This document shows, one piece after another, positions 19,272-29,536 of a stretch of DNA of 64,000 nucleotides (position 1 is its first letter; every line of letters starts with the position of its first letter). Source of the stretch: Desulfovibrio sp. (GTDB lineage Bacteria; Desulfobacterota; Desulfovibrionia; Desulfovibrionales; Desulfovibrionaceae); NCBI GenBank assembly GCA_024699605.1, contig JAILPJ010000102.1, positions 1 to 64,000 on the forward strand. The letters are read 5' to 3'. Position numbers and translations under genes: made by a program. The notes under the pieces are model-generated. The model was not told the DNA's origin. It was given only the letters and a program-made list of their open reading frames with translations, and did no database searches.

Positions 19272-20390
19272 TTATCCCAAATCTGCGTGCAAGACAACAG
19301 CCAGAGCCTTGATTAACACAAAAACACGATCCCCGGCTTTGGGTAGGTATGAGGTCTTTTCCTGGAGCGAACAGACGAGACTGCCGTCGGCAAGCACGGC
19401 GGTGATTTCTGAAAGCAGAGCATCACTTCGTACTGTTTCTATGGAACCGATAAAGGTGTTTTCCTGACTTGTGAGAAGATCTGTTTTGTCTTCAAGCAAA
19501 GGCTGAACCGTCACCCAGGGAGCTTTAATGCTTGCTGTAAGGATTTTTCCTGGCATAATCTGCAGTCTATAGTAACTTTTGTCGGTAATCAGGGCGGCAA
19601 TGTTCAGACCACCGCTCGTTCTGATGGTGACACGAACCATGAACCCTGCGTGTTCGATACTCTCTACACGTCCTTGAAAGACATTGCGCGCACTAGTTTT
19701 TATGGGGCTTTCCATCTGACAATATTCCTGCAAGAGTTGTGTTGCCATTTTGATTTGAAACGGATCTGTGTGTTTTGTGCAGGCTTTTGCCGTCAGGATG
19801 TTGAGAGCCAATGTCGGCAATCCCAAACTTTTGAGCTCCTGCAGGCGGGAATTTCTGATCGTTCGGGCATTGACGAGTCCCTTGGCAAGGGCACAACGAG
19901 CGGCACAACGTTGCAAGCTGCGTCTGAGAAAACCCGAATCAGAACGCAAAGGGAATTTGAGGTCAGGTGGAAACTCACTTGCCGTGAAAACTTTCTGGAG
20001 ACGGCGGCAGACGTTCAGAGGTAATTTGATGACTCTCGGGTTTTGCGCTGTGAGTTGAATACAACCATTGGCAAAATCGAAGTTTTTTTCTGTTAAGGAA
20101 AAGATTTCAGCAGGGGTTAGGGCCGCATAGCGCAGAAAAATAAAAATTCCCCAAATTTTTTTGCGTGCTAATCGGGTTTTGCTGTTTTTGCTCTTCTCGA
20201 TTTGTTCAAATAGCCATGTTTCGATTATTAAGAGCTCATTTGCTGTAAGTAAATTTTGTGTCGTATTAAAATTTTTATCACTATTCTTATTTTTTAAAAA
20301 GTATACAAGATAGTCATATTCTTCATTCTTTAAATTAGATACAAAATCTTTAATATAAGTTATATCTAAGCTTGTGTTGTTATTTATCAT
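19272..20390 (-). CDS. tunR: TunR-like transcriptional regulator: XerC/D-like DNA-binding domain plus C-terminal Mop/TOBE domains
   Basis: N-terminal half resembles a tyrosine recombinase without a clear catalytic Arg/His/Tyr set; C-terminal half has two TOBE-like repeats (NVFQGRVESIEHAGFMVRVTIRTSGGLNIAALIT…, NTFIGSIETVRSDALLSEITAVLADG…). Confidence 0.78.
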   Translation of the reverse strand: MINNNTSLDITYIKDFVSNLKNEEYDYLVYFLKNKNSDKNFNTTQNLLTANELLIIETWLFEQIEKSKNSKTRLARKKIWGIFIFLRYAALTPAEIFSLTEKNFDFANGCIQLTAQNPRVIKLPLNVCRRLQKVFTASEFPPDLKFPLRSDSGFLRRSLQRCAARCALAKGLVNARTIRNSRLQELKSLGLPTLALNILTAKACTKHTDPFQIKMATQLLQEYCQMESPIKTSARNVFQGRVESIEHAGFMVRVTIRTSGGLNIAALITDKSYYRLQIMPGKILTASIKAPWVTVQPLLEDKTDLLTSQENTFIGSIETVRSDALLSEITAVLADGSLVCSLQEKTSYLPKAGDRVFVLIKALAVVLHADLG

Positions 20391-20706
20391 ATGCTAAAAT
20401 ATTTGTTATAAATGGCAGGGTGGTTTTGTGGTCTTGTGTATTTATTGTGGGCGATGACGTTGTGGCTATCTTTAGGTGTTTTGTCTCTAAAGAGTTTTAA
20501 CGTGATAATTTTTGTATTTTGCATGCTTTAGAAAGCTGATAAAAATTAATATTTACGAGGCTAACAACCATTAATATTGTATATCCTGTAACTATTTTTC
20601 CTTTAATGGAAACCCAACCACATTATTGGGGGTGGTAGTTCTCTACTTGTTGAAAGTCGTACAGGCGCTTATGTGTTCATGGTGCGATTTGGGCTATTGA
20701 ACTGGC

Positions 20707-20735
20707 TTGACAGCATGTGCAAAATTCTCTATCAA
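20707..20735 (+). promoter_or_regulatory. Predicted promoter of dksA-like gene
   Basis: TTGACA - 17 bp - TATCAA. Confidence 0.6.
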
Positions 20736-20905
20736 CTATCATCTCGCAGACGACTGCCAAAAGGCACAAAGCAGAAGCCAGAGCGAAAGGTCTCTTGCAG
20801 CCTGTATCCGATTTTGGCAATGCGCTGAGAGCGTCAAAACGATCTTTGCTAGCATACTGATTTAGATATTTTTTGCGATAGCTTACGCCCCGCCGGAGGA
20901 AAGTT

Positions 20906-21268
20906 ATGGAACAAAAGGATCTCGAATTTTTTCGTAAAACTCTCAGCGAAATGCTTGAGGATGCCAAACAGAAAGGCGATTCTACCATTGAGGACATGAA
21001 CGGCAGTAACGAGATTTTTGCTGATCCGGCGGATCGGGCTACGGCAGAATCCGACAGATCCTTTACACTACGTATTCGTGACCGAGAACTCCATCTGATT
21101 CGCAAGATTCAGTCGGCTTTACAACGCATCGAGGACGGCAGTTTTGGTATTTGTGAAGAATGCGGAGAAGAAATTAGTCTGTCAAGGCTGAAAGCACGTC
21201 CTGTGACGCGGCTCTGCATCAAATGTAAAGAACGTCAGGAGCAGATGGAAAAGCACCACGGCAATTAA
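20906..21268 (+). CDS. dksA: DksA/TraR family C4 zinc-finger protein
   Basis: CEECGEEISLSRLKARPVTRLCIKC; RBS GGAGGAAAG. Confidence 0.92.
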   Translation: MEQKDLEFFRKTLSEMLEDAKQKGDSTIEDMNGSNEIFADPADRATAESDRSFTLRIRDRELHLIRKIQSALQRIEDGSFGICEECGEEISLSRLKARPVTRLCIKCKERQEQMEKHHGN

Positions 21269-21279
21269 TTTTTTGCGCC

Positions 21280-22833
21280 ATGGACGCCCATCTTTTTCGT
21301 CGTTTGGTTGATGAATTATCAGGTCTCCTGAGTCAGGCTCGATTGGAGAAGATTCAATCCCCTGCTCAGGAGATATTTTCTTTTGTTTTCTACACACGTC
21401 TCGGCAAAAGACAGCTCTGTCTGCGTTTTGGCCGGCAGGATGCGTTTCTTTTTCTTTCGTCTCATCCGCTTGCTGCAGGCAGCGCCCCTCCGGCAACGGT
21501 GATGCGTTTGCGCAAGTTTCTTCAGGGACGCAGAGTGCGCAATTTGCTTGCCCAACCGTTCCAAAGACGTTTGTGGTTACTTTTTGAAGCGGCCAGTTCA
21601 CTGACTGCTGAAAAGGCTGAAATACCGCAAAAAGTCCCCTGTTTGTTGTTAGATCTTCGTGAAGGTGTCTTTTTGCATTTTCTTGATCCCGAAACGATGC
21701 CGGCCGAAGAAGAGGTTCTGTGGCCAAGCGCGGAAAATTTACCTGATGCCATCACGAACTGGCGTGAATGGCCGGTTTTGACCCCCGCATTACGCAAAAC
21801 GCTGCTTCAGCTTGAATTGCCTGAAGCATTAGCGCTGTTGCATGATTTGCGTCTTGGCGGTGGGGATCTTTTTGCCTATCGCCATGGCGACATGGTTTTC
21901 GACAAGTTATTTGCCTGGCCTCTTCCCCCCGCTCTGGCCAAGGACAGCGTAGAAGAAGTCCATGCCGATGCGTTGCCGATCATTGAGCAGTTTGGACAGA
22001 GACTCGTTTTTGCTGAAATAGTTCGTCAAGAAGAAAAAGAGCAAGAGCAAAAAAAACGTCAGGAAAAAAAGAAGCTGGCCAAGCTGATGAGGAAGCTTGA
22101 TGAAGAGGAAAAACGCCTGAGCCTGATGTGCGAAGCTCAGCAGCAAGCTATCTTGCTCAAAAATGCAATCTGGAAACTGGATAAACAGGCGAAAGTTCCT
22201 GAAATCTTGCTATTTGATGAGGTGGCACACCGTGAAGTTCGTCTTGCGCTTGACGTGCGTTTAACGCTCCAGGAAAACATGGAGCGTCTTTTCCATACCG
22301 CTCAACGGGGAAAGCGTGGTCTAGTCTATCTTCAAGAGCGTAGGGATAAGTTACTGCAAGCAGAGAGTTCTGAAAACTCTGCCGCCGCAAATCAAGCCAA
22401 GACAAAAGCGAGCAAAACGCAAGCCGTGGGGCGCCTTGATCCGTCAATCCAGGAGTTTCGTAGTTCAGATGGTTTCCTGATGATCAGGGGAAAGAATGCT
22501 CGTGGGAATCTTGCTTGTCGAAAAAATGCCAAAAACCATGATATCTGGCTGCATGTACTCAATGGGCCTGGCGCTCATGTAGTTATTCGTTTGCAATGGC
22601 CGGGGCAGGAAATCCCCGAAAGAACGTTGTGTGAGGCTGGCCAGCTTGCCGCTAATAAGAGTTGGCAGCAGCATGCTGACACAGCCCATATTCAGTATGC
22701 TGAAATCAGACATATTAAGGCGATGAAGGGGGCAACGGCCGGCACGGTGAAGATTGATAAGGTTCTGCTTACAAGGGAAGTTCCTGTTGATCCCTCGGTT
22801 GATGAGAAGCTTGCGTTGTCCCGGAACGAGTAG
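21280..22833 (+). CDS. NFACT-family RNA-binding protein (RqcH/Rqc2 homologue)
   Basis: NFACT-N-like N-terminus, coiled coil, NFACT-R (SSDGFLMIRGKNARGNLACRKNAKNHDIWLHVLNGPGAHVVIR). Confidence 0.88.
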   Translation: MDAHLFRRLVDELSGLLSQARLEKIQSPAQEIFSFVFYTRLGKRQLCLRFGRQDAFLFLSSHPLAAGSAPPATVMRLRKFLQGRRVRNLLAQPFQRRLWLLFEAASSLTAEKAEIPQKVPCLLLDLREGVFLHFLDPETMPAEEEVLWPSAENLPDAITNWREWPVLTPALRKTLLQLELPEALALLHDLRLGGGDLFAYRHGDMVFDKLFAWPLPPALAKDSVEEVHADALPIIEQFGQRLVFAEIVRQEEKEQEQKKRQEKKKLAKLMRKLDEEEKRLSLMCEAQQQAILLKNAIWKLDKQAKVPEILLFDEVAHREVRLALDVRLTLQENMERLFHTAQRGKRGLVYLQERRDKLLQAESSENSAAANQAKTKASKTQAVGRLDPSIQEFRSSDGFLMIRGKNARGNLACRKNAKNHDIWLHVLNGPGAHVVIRLQWPGQEIPERTLCEAGQLAANKSWQQHADTAHIQYAEIRHIKAMKGATAGTVKIDKVLLTREVPVDPSVDEKLALSRNE

Positions 22834-22972
22834 AGTCCAATGCCTTTGGCAGCATAGATTTTTTTTTAAAAAGAAGCAGATTAGCGACGAATTGCCCTTG
22901 CGATTTTTTCCCTTTACGAGTATTTATTATCATCATTTTGAGAGTTTTTGTGTTTCCTTGCTGCATAGTTTT

Positions 22973-23062
22973 GGAGAGATGGCAGAGCGGTTGATCGCGG
23001 CGGTCTTGAAAACCGTTTAGGGTTTACGCCCTACGGGGGTTCAAATCCCTCTCTCTCCGCCA
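22973..23062 (+). tRNA. tRNA-Ser (TGA)
   Basis: 90-nt cloverleaf with long variable arm, TGA anticodon, encoded CCA. Confidence 0.95.
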
Positions 23063-23084
23063 CAATATACTTCACCTCACAAGC

Positions 23085-23130
23085 ATGAAAGTCCGCAAAG
23101 TCTAGAGCTAAGCGGACTTTCTTCTTTTTT
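23085..23130 (+). terminator. Terminator after tRNA-Ser
   Basis: GAAAGTCCGC…GCGGACTTTC followed by a T-rich run. Confidence 0.75.
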
Positions 23131-23146
23131 GGCATCTGGCTGAAAA

Positions 23147-24250
23147 TTACGAAGGATAGGCTCTTTCTGCCGCTTTTTTGACGATTTCTAAATAATAGAG
23201 ATTATATTTACGATCGGGTTCGAGGTGACAGCCTTCTCCCCATTCATTCCATGCGTTGAGAAAAACGTACTGCAGAGAAGGGGGTAAGACAATTTTGGTG
23301 TATTCAACTAAATAGTTCAGTGTATGGGCAAAGGCCCGCGGATCAATTCCCGTGCAGGCAATGCCGTCCAATCCTCGCCTGGGTGTGTTGTCCCAGGCAG
23401 GAAAGGTGCAGCGTATGCGAGGATAGGGCGGGATTTCTTTATGCGTCATGAAGTTCAGCGTTTTTTTGTAGTCAATCTGCACCGGACGCTCTCCGGGTAG
23501 CGAGACATGGTTTTCTTCACGCCAGTTTGGGGCAAATTCAACCATCGCATCAAAGGCAAACTGGCTTGGTGAGGCCGGTCCGTAGGCTTCAACGCCTGCC
23601 AAAAAGAGTTCACCGAACCCCTGTCGTAGGCTTTCTTCCTTGAGAATTTCTGCGTAAATCCGCATCAAGGGATTGCGTTCTGGTGCCCAGATCAAAAGAC
23701 AGGGCCGACCATTGATGGTCAAATACCTTTTGTCCTCCAGATAGATTCTGATCTGCGAAAAGAGAAGTCGGGCAAGAGATTGAGAATACTCTTGTCTAAC
23801 GAAAATGGCCTGTGGGCCCTTCGTGTTGTCGTACCAACTTGGGTGTGCCCAGCACAGACAATAGCGATTTTTAATGGAATTGTTGTTACGGATGATTTGT
23901 AACGGTCTTTCTAGAAGTGTTTTACCCGAGAAATTATAATAATAGTAGCAGAATCCTGTTATACCAAAGCTATAAGCCAAATCGTGCTGGTAGCAAAGAA
24001 ATTTTTCGTTGCGCAGATCGTAACAGCCGATCATTTTATGTGGAACGTGTGGCTGATAATGGCCTGGAAAAAGAGGTCGAGCCTTGAGTACATTATCCCA
24101 CTCAGTAAACCCAGCTCCGTAAACAGCGTCGTTTTCGGGAATGGGGTGATATTGAGGCAGGTAAAAGGCGAAAAATTCCATAACTGAGCTGACTTTAGGT
24201 GAAGAAGCCGTTTGAGAGGAGGTCGTGTTCGCCATGGCGAACACGACCAC
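23147..24250 (-). CDS. WbsX/GH99-like domain protein (glycan metabolism)
   Basis: FYLPQYHPIPENDAVYGAGFTEWDNV…, NAWNEWGEGCHLEPD; true start uncertain (24250 GTG, 24235 ATG or 24181 ATG). Confidence 0.82.
   Translation of the reverse strand: MVVFAMANTTSSQTASSPKVSSVMEFFAFYLPQYHPIPENDAVYGAGFTEWDNVLKARPLFPGHYQPHVPHKMIGCYDLRNEKFLCYQHDLAYSFGITGFCYYYYNFSGKTLLERPLQIIRNNNSIKNRYCLCWAHPSWYDNTKGPQAIFVRQEYSQSLARLLFSQIRIYLEDKRYLTINGRPCLLIWAPERNPLMRIYAEILKEESLRQGFGELFLAGVEAYGPASPSQFAFDAMVEFAPNWREENHVSLPGERPVQIDYKKTLNFMTHKEIPPYPRIRCTFPAWDNTPRRGLDGIACTGIDPRAFAHTLNYLVEYTKIVLPPSLQYVFLNAWNEWGEGCHLEPDRKYNLYYLEIVKKAAERAYPS
24221..24248. repeat. Perfect 28-bp palindrome
   Basis: GGTCGTGTTCGCCATGGCGAACACGACC is its own reverse complement. 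Confidence 0.95.
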
Positions 24251-24359
24251 GATAAGAAGAAAGAAATTTCTTAGCTTGCACTTTGCTGAGGCTTGATCTA
24301 TCTAAACGTTTGGGCTTTTCGGCATTTTAACCGTTCTTCCAGCATGTGAGAGGATAATT

Positions 24360-25319
24360 ATGGCAATTTATATTTCAGGATCTCTTGCCTTTGACAGAAT
24401 TATGACTTTCCCCGGTCATTTTCACGATCATATATTGGCTGAGAATTTACGTGCGATAAATGTGAGCTTTATGGTGGATGGCATGGAAGAACGGCGTGGC
24501 GGCTGTGCAGGCAATATCGCCTACACGCTTTCGCTGCTGGGTCAGAAGCCAATCATTATTGCCTCAGCCGGTAAGGATTTTGGATCATATGCCGCACATT
24601 TGCAAAAAGCTGGCCTGCCACTTGAAGGCATTCGTCGCATTGACGATATCTATACCGCTCAGGGCTTTATCACAACCGATTTGAACAACAATCAGATTAC
24701 GGGCTTTTATCCCGGTGCTATGGGGCAGCCTGCTGATTACGATTTTCCCCATCTAGATCCTGAGCACGACATTGCCATTGTTTCGCCTGGCAATATGCAA
24801 GACATGCAGCGACTGCCCAAATTCTACAAAGAACACGGAGTTCGTTATATTTACGATCCAGGTCAGCAATTGCCGGTCCTTAGCCAGAAGGACCTGCTTG
24901 AGGCCATCGAAGGGTCTTTTGCGCTCATTTCCAATGATTATGAAATCAATATGATTTGTAAAACAACTGGTCTGAGCCCCAATGAACTGATTGGACGCAC
25001 ACTCTGGCTTGTGACAACGCAAGGCAGCAAGGGAGCCACAGTGCACGGCGCAGACGGGACAGAAATGCACATTGATCCTGTTCCTGTTGACAATGTTGTG
25101 GATCCCACAGGAGCCGGTGATGCGCATCGCAGTGGCATCCTCTTTGGTTTAGCCAATGGCTTGGATCTTCCACGTTCCGCACGGTTGGGCTCGGTTACGG
25201 CCAGTTTTACTGTGGAAAAGATGGGCACGCAGGAGCACACCTTTACCAAGGAAGAATTTACGGCTCGCTATCAAGAAGCCTTTGGCCCTCTCCCCAAGCG
25301 AATTGCGGCGCTTTTTTAG
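24360..25319 (+). CDS. PfkB-family carbohydrate/adenosine kinase
   Basis: GGCAGNIAYTLSLLG, DPTGAGDAHRSGILFGL. Confidence 0.9.
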   Translation: MAIYISGSLAFDRIMTFPGHFHDHILAENLRAINVSFMVDGMEERRGGCAGNIAYTLSLLGQKPIIIASAGKDFGSYAAHLQKAGLPLEGIRRIDDIYTAQGFITTDLNNNQITGFYPGAMGQPADYDFPHLDPEHDIAIVSPGNMQDMQRLPKFYKEHGVRYIYDPGQQLPVLSQKDLLEAIEGSFALISNDYEINMICKTTGLSPNELIGRTLWLVTTQGSKGATVHGADGTEMHIDPVPVDNVVDPTGAGDAHRSGILFGLANGLDLPRSARLGSVTASFTVEKMGTQEHTFTKEEFTARYQEAFGPLPKRIAALF

Positions 25320-25361
25320 CTCCGTTGACCTTGATTCCATCCTTTGCCTAGCGGAAGAGCT

Positions 25362-27167
25362 ATGACAGCACAAGACAGGATCAGAAACTTTTGCATTATT
25401 GCCCATATTGATCACGGTAAATCGACCTTGGCAGACCGTATTCTCGAGCTTACAAAACTTGTCAGCGGTCGCGAAGCGCGTGAGCAGTATTTAGACCGTA
25501 TGGACCTAGAACGTGAGCGTGGCATTACCATCAAGGCGCAGACTGTGCGTATTCCTTATACGGCAAAGGATGGTCTTGAATACGAACTCAATCTTATCGA
25601 TACACCAGGTCATGTTGACTTCAACTATGAAGTGTCGCGATCCCTTGCCGCCTGTGAAGGGGCTCTCTTGGTCGTGGATGCCACCCAGGGCGTGGAGGCA
25701 CAGACACTGGCCAATGTCTATCTTGCCTTAGATCACGATCATGAGCTTATCCCTGTATTGAATAAAATAGATCTCCCCAGTGCCGATGTCAGTCGAGTCA
25801 AGGAAGAAATTGAAGAGTCCATTGGTCTTGATTGCAGTGAGGCTCTTGCGGTTTCAGCCAAGACCGGTCAGGGGGTCGATGCGGTGCTTGAAGCCATCGT
25901 CAACAGACTGCCGGCACCTTCAGGCGATCCTAAGGCTCCGCTCAAAGCGTTGATTTTTGATTCATGGTACGACAGCTATCAGGGTGTCGTTACGCTTTTC
26001 CGTGTATTTGACGGAGTCATTCACCTTGGTGATCACATCCGTCTGATGAATACAGGGCGCGAATACGAAGTGTTGCGACTGGGCGTTTTTTCTCCCGAAG
26101 CCCGTGATGTGGACAAACTTTCTGCCGGTGAAGTGGGCTTTCTCTGCGGATCCATCAAGGAGCTGGGGCACGCCCGTGTGGGCGACACTATCACGGCCGT
26201 GGATAATCCTGCCCAGGAAGCGGTGCCAGGTTTTAAAGAAGCCCGTCCTATGGTTTTCTGTGGTCTTTATCCAACAGAATCTGACGCCTATGAGGCTCTC
26301 AAATCCGCTCTGGAAAAACTCCAGCTCAACGATGCGGCCTTTACCTTTGAAGCGGAGACTTCTCAGGCGTTGGGCTTTGGTTTTCGTTGTGGCTTTCTCG
26401 GGCTTCTGCATATGGAAATTGCCCAGGAGCGTCTGGAACGCGAATTTTCCGTCGGCTTGATCGCTACGGCACCTTCCGTGGTGTATAAGGTAGAAACCAC
26501 AACAGGTGAAACGCTCGCCATTGATAATCCCAGCCATTTGCCAGATGCTTCCAAAATCAAGGCGATGTACGAGCCCTATGTGCGCATGGATATACATGTT
26601 CCCAATGAATATGTGGGCAACGTTATGAAACTGTGTGAGGAAAAGCGCGGCACACAGAAAAATTTGAATTATCTTTCGAGCAACCGTGTGGTGCTCACCT
26701 ATGAACTTCCTTTTGCCGAAATTGTCTACGATTTCTTTGACCGTCTGAAATCGGTCACTCGCGGTTATGCCTCCATGGATTATCAGCCAATCGACTACCG
26801 TGAGAGCAAGCTTGTGCGCTTGGATATCCTATTGAACGGCGAAGCTGTGGATGCGCTTTCGGTCATTGTACATAGTGATCGTGCCTATCCCTATGGTCGG
26901 GCTTTGGCCTTGAAGCTCAAACGTACCATCCCGCGTCAGCTCTTTCAGGTGGCCATTCAGGCTGCCATTGGACAAAAAATTATTGCGCGTGAGACAGTTT
27001 CTGCCTTCCGTAAGGATGTGACGGCAAAATGTTATGGCGGTGACATAACACGCAAGCGAAAGCTGTTGGAAAAACAAAAGGAAGGAAAAAAGCGGATGAA
27101 AATGATGGGCAATGTGGAATTGCCTCAGGAGGCATTTTTGGCTGCATTAAAGGTCGAAGACGCCTAA
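25362..27167 (+). CDS. lepA: Elongation factor 4
   Basis: GTPase motifs [25 protein letters not shown]; LepA C-terminus; ATG at 25362 preferred over upstream TTG. Confidence 0.97.
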   Translation: MTAQDRIRNFCIIAHIDHGKSTLADRILELTKLVSGREAREQYLDRMDLERERGITIKAQTVRIPYTAKDGLEYELNLIDTPGHVDFNYEVSRSLAACEGALLVVDATQGVEAQTLANVYLALDHDHELIPVLNKIDLPSADVSRVKEEIEESIGLDCSEALAVSAKTGQGVDAVLEAIVNRLPAPSGDPKAPLKALIFDSWYDSYQGVVTLFRVFDGVIHLGDHIRLMNTGREYEVLRLGVFSPEARDVDKLSAGEVGFLCGSIKELGHARVGDTITAVDNPAQEAVPGFKEARPMVFCGLYPTESDAYEALKSALEKLQLNDAAFTFEAETSQALGFGFRCGFLGLLHMEIAQERLEREFSVGLIATAPSVVYKVETTTGETLAIDNPSHLPDASKIKAMYEPYVRMDIHVPNEYVGNVMKLCEEKRGTQKNLNYLSSNRVVLTYELPFAEIVYDFFDRLKSVTRGYASMDYQPIDYRESKLVRLDILLNGEAVDALSVIVHSDRAYPYGRALALKLKRTIPRQLFQVAIQAAIGQKIIARETVSAFRKDVTAKCYGGDITRKRKLLEKQKEGKKRMKMMGNVELPQEAFLAALKVEDA

Positions 27168-27179
27168 GGCGTCTTCGAC
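27153..27179. terminator. Perfect 12-bp inverted repeat with the lepA stop codon as its loop
   Basis: GTCGAAGACGCC TAA GGCGTCTTCGAC; between convergent lepA and prfA; no U-tract. Confidence 0.6.
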
Positions 27180-27192
27180 TGGCTGATTTGAT

Positions 27193-28260
27193 TCACTCAG
27201 CCTGTGCTTTGAGCGCTTCGGTTTGCGCCGCTGTGGCCAGCGCTTCGACGAGCGGTGTAAGCTCTCCCTGCATGATTTTTTCGAGAGAATAGAGGGTGAG
27301 ATTGATGCGGTGATCGGTGCAACGTCCCTGAGGAAAATTGTAGGTACGGATGCGTTCTGATCGATCACCTGAACCCACCTGCGCTTTGCGGTCAGCGGAG
27401 ACTTCGGAATTTTTTCTGTCGCGTTCAGCGGCAAGCAGGCGCGAGGCCAGAACTTTCATAGCCCGCGCTTTATTTTTGTGCTGGGAACGCTCATCCTGGC
27501 AGGTCACTACCGTGCCAGTAGGAATATGGGTGATACGTACGGCGGATTCAGTTTTATTGACGTGCTGACCGCCTGCTCCGCTGGCTCGGTAGACGTCGAT
27601 ACTCAAATCTTCTGGTCGGATTTCAATATCTACTTCATCGGCTTCTGGCAGCACAGCCACTGTGGCTGCCGATGTGTGGATGCGTCCCTGAGTTTCCGTT
27701 ACAGGAACGCGTTGTACCCTATGGGTGCCAGCTTCATACTTCAGATGACTGTAGACGCGGTTGCCGGCAATGAGACAGATGATTTCCTTGAATCCGCCGG
27801 ATTCAGAATCCGATTGGCTTAAGATCTCAACTTTCCAGCCCTGAAGTTCGGCATAGCGGGTGTACATGCGGAAAAGATCCGCAGCAAAGAGCGTCGCTTC
27901 ATCACCACCGGTACCAGCGCGGATTTCAAGAATGGTATTTTTTTCATCAAGAGGATCTGCAGGCAACAGAGCGACCTTGAGCTGATGTTCGATTTCCGGC
28001 AATTGGGCCTCGGCTTTTTGGATTTCTTCCTTGGCCATTTCCCGAATATCACTGTCGTCATCGTGCAAAAGCAGTTTGTTTTCTTCAATGTCGTTGGTCA
28101 GGGCTTTATGCTTGCGAAAGAGCGTGACAATTTCTTCAAGGTCAGCGTGAGATTTTGCCAACTTGCGGTAACGATCTTGATCATTGAAGACCTGAGGGTC
28201 AGCGAGAGACGCTTCAAGTTCAAGATATTTCCGTTCAAGACTTTCGAGTTTAGCGAACAT
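27193..28260 (-). CDS. prfA: Peptide chain release factor 1
   Basis: GGQ motif [20 protein letters not shown]1 PxT-type region. Confidence 0.97.
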   Translation of the reverse strand: MFAKLESLERKYLELEASLADPQVFNDQDRYRKLAKSHADLEEIVTLFRKHKALTNDIEENKLLLHDDDSDIREMAKEEIQKAEAQLPEIEHQLKVALLPADPLDEKNTILEIRAGTGGDEATLFAADLFRMYTRYAELQGWKVEILSQSDSESGGFKEIICLIAGNRVYSHLKYEAGTHRVQRVPVTETQGRIHTSAATVAVLPEADEVDIEIRPEDLSIDVYRASGAGGQHVNKTESAVRITHIPTGTVVTCQDERSQHKNKARAMKVLASRLLAAERDRKNSEVSADRKAQVGSGDRSERIRTYNFPQGRCTDHRINLTLYSLEKIMQGELTPLVEALATAAQTEALKAQAE

Positions 28261-28293
28261 GGTGTCCTCGGCTTCGGGGCTGTTTGACCTGAT

Positions 28294-29337
28294 TCAGTCT
28301 TCGAGTGTGTAGGCTTCAGTTTCCACAAGCTTGCGGTCGCACTCATCAAGGGCTACGGCCAGAGAAACCAGTGCTACGGCAATTTGGCTCTCATCGGGTT
28401 CCTTGGTGGTCAGTCTTTGCAGAAAAAGTCCCGGGGCTTGAAAGACATGCTTGGCAGCAGAATTACGCAATTTGGCGGCGTAGCGAATCAGTTCATAAGA
28501 AAAGGCGCTGATCGGCACGATGAGTAGAATCTTGATAGCTATCCCCAAGCTGTGCTTAACGATTTCACCGTCCGGCGCGATCAAGGCAAGCAATGGGGGG
28601 ACAAGCACTGCATGCAAAAGAATTGATAAGGCGATGACAAAAAGCAGAAAAGTTGTGCCACAGCGTGGGTGAAAGCGGCTTTGTCTGCGGGTGCTGGTCT
28701 GCGAGATGCATTGTGCTTGTTCAAAGGCATGAATAGTCTTGTGTTCAGCCCCATGATAACAGAGCACCCGTCGAATGTCGGGCATCAGGGAAATCAGCCA
28801 GAGATAGCCAAAAAAAATGCAAGCTTTGAAAAAACCATCCCAGATGTGGAAGGAGAAGCCTTCCACATTGCCTCCAATATGGAGAAAGAACATCAAAAGG
28901 GAAAGAAAGTGCGGGGCCAGCACAAAAAGGCCCACGGCCATGATCACGGCGATGATCATACTCGCGACAAGCTGCAGATTGGTTACCTTCTGACTTTCAT
29001 CGGCTTCAGCGAGTTCCGCAGACTTGTTCAGGGCACCCACGCCGTTGTAGAGGGTGTCCACAAGTACGGGAAAACCGCGTATGACGGGGAGCTTAAAAAA
29101 AGGATGGCTAAAGAAGGTGCGCCACGGTCTGCGGATTGCGACAATGGAACCGTCCGGTCTGCGAACCGCAAGGCCGTAAACGTCCGCATTGCGCATCATC
29201 ACGCCTTCCATTACTGCCTGCCCCCCAACTAGAGGGCGCGAAGTAAGAGATTCGCTTTTGTCGAGTTCTTCGATAGATTGCGAAAGGAAGGCGTGAAGCG
29301 CAAGATGGGGAAAAAGGGGTGAGTTATTTCTTTTCAA
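28294..29337 (-). CDS. DUF1385 (YqhQ-like) membrane protein
   Basis: [14 protein letters not shown]…[14 protein letters not shown]…[11 protein letters not shown]; no in-frame ATG before the conserved core, TTG at 29337 most plausible. Confidence 0.82.
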   Translation of the reverse strand: MKRNNSPLFPHLALHAFLSQSIEELDKSESLTSRPLVGGQAVMEGVMMRNADVYGLAVRRPDGSIVAIRRPWRTFFSHPFFKLPVIRGFPVLVDTLYNGVGALNKSAELAEADESQKVTNLQLVASMIIAVIMAVGLFVLAPHFLSLLMFFLHIGGNVEGFSFHIWDGFFKACIFFGYLWLISLMPDIRRVLCYHGAEHKTIHAFEQAQCISQTSTRRQSRFHPRCGTTFLLFVIALSILLHAVLVPPLLALIAPDGEIVKHSLGIAIKILLIVPISAFSYELIRYAAKLRNSAAKHVFQAPGLFLQRLTTKEPDESQIAVALVSLAVALDECDRKLVETEAYTLED

Positions 29338-29536
29338 ATTTGGCGTACTTTTTACGGAAACGGTCAATACGTCCCGCTGTATCAAGGAAACGCTGCTTGC
29401 CGGTGAAGAAAGGATGACAGGCAGAGCAGACTTCAACATGTACCGTTTCGCCCTTGGTGGAAAGCACTTTTTCTTCATGTCCGCAGGCGCAGACAATGGT
29501 CGCATTGTAGACTTTGGGGTGGATGTTTTTTTTCAT
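29324..29536 (-). CDS. rpmE: 50S ribosomal protein L31
   Basis: [22 protein letters not shown]…[30 protein letters not shown]. Confidence 0.96.
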   Translation of the reverse strand: MKKNIHPKVYNATIVCACGHEEKVLSTKGETVHVEVCSACHPFFTGKQRFLDTAGRIDRFRKKYAKFEKK

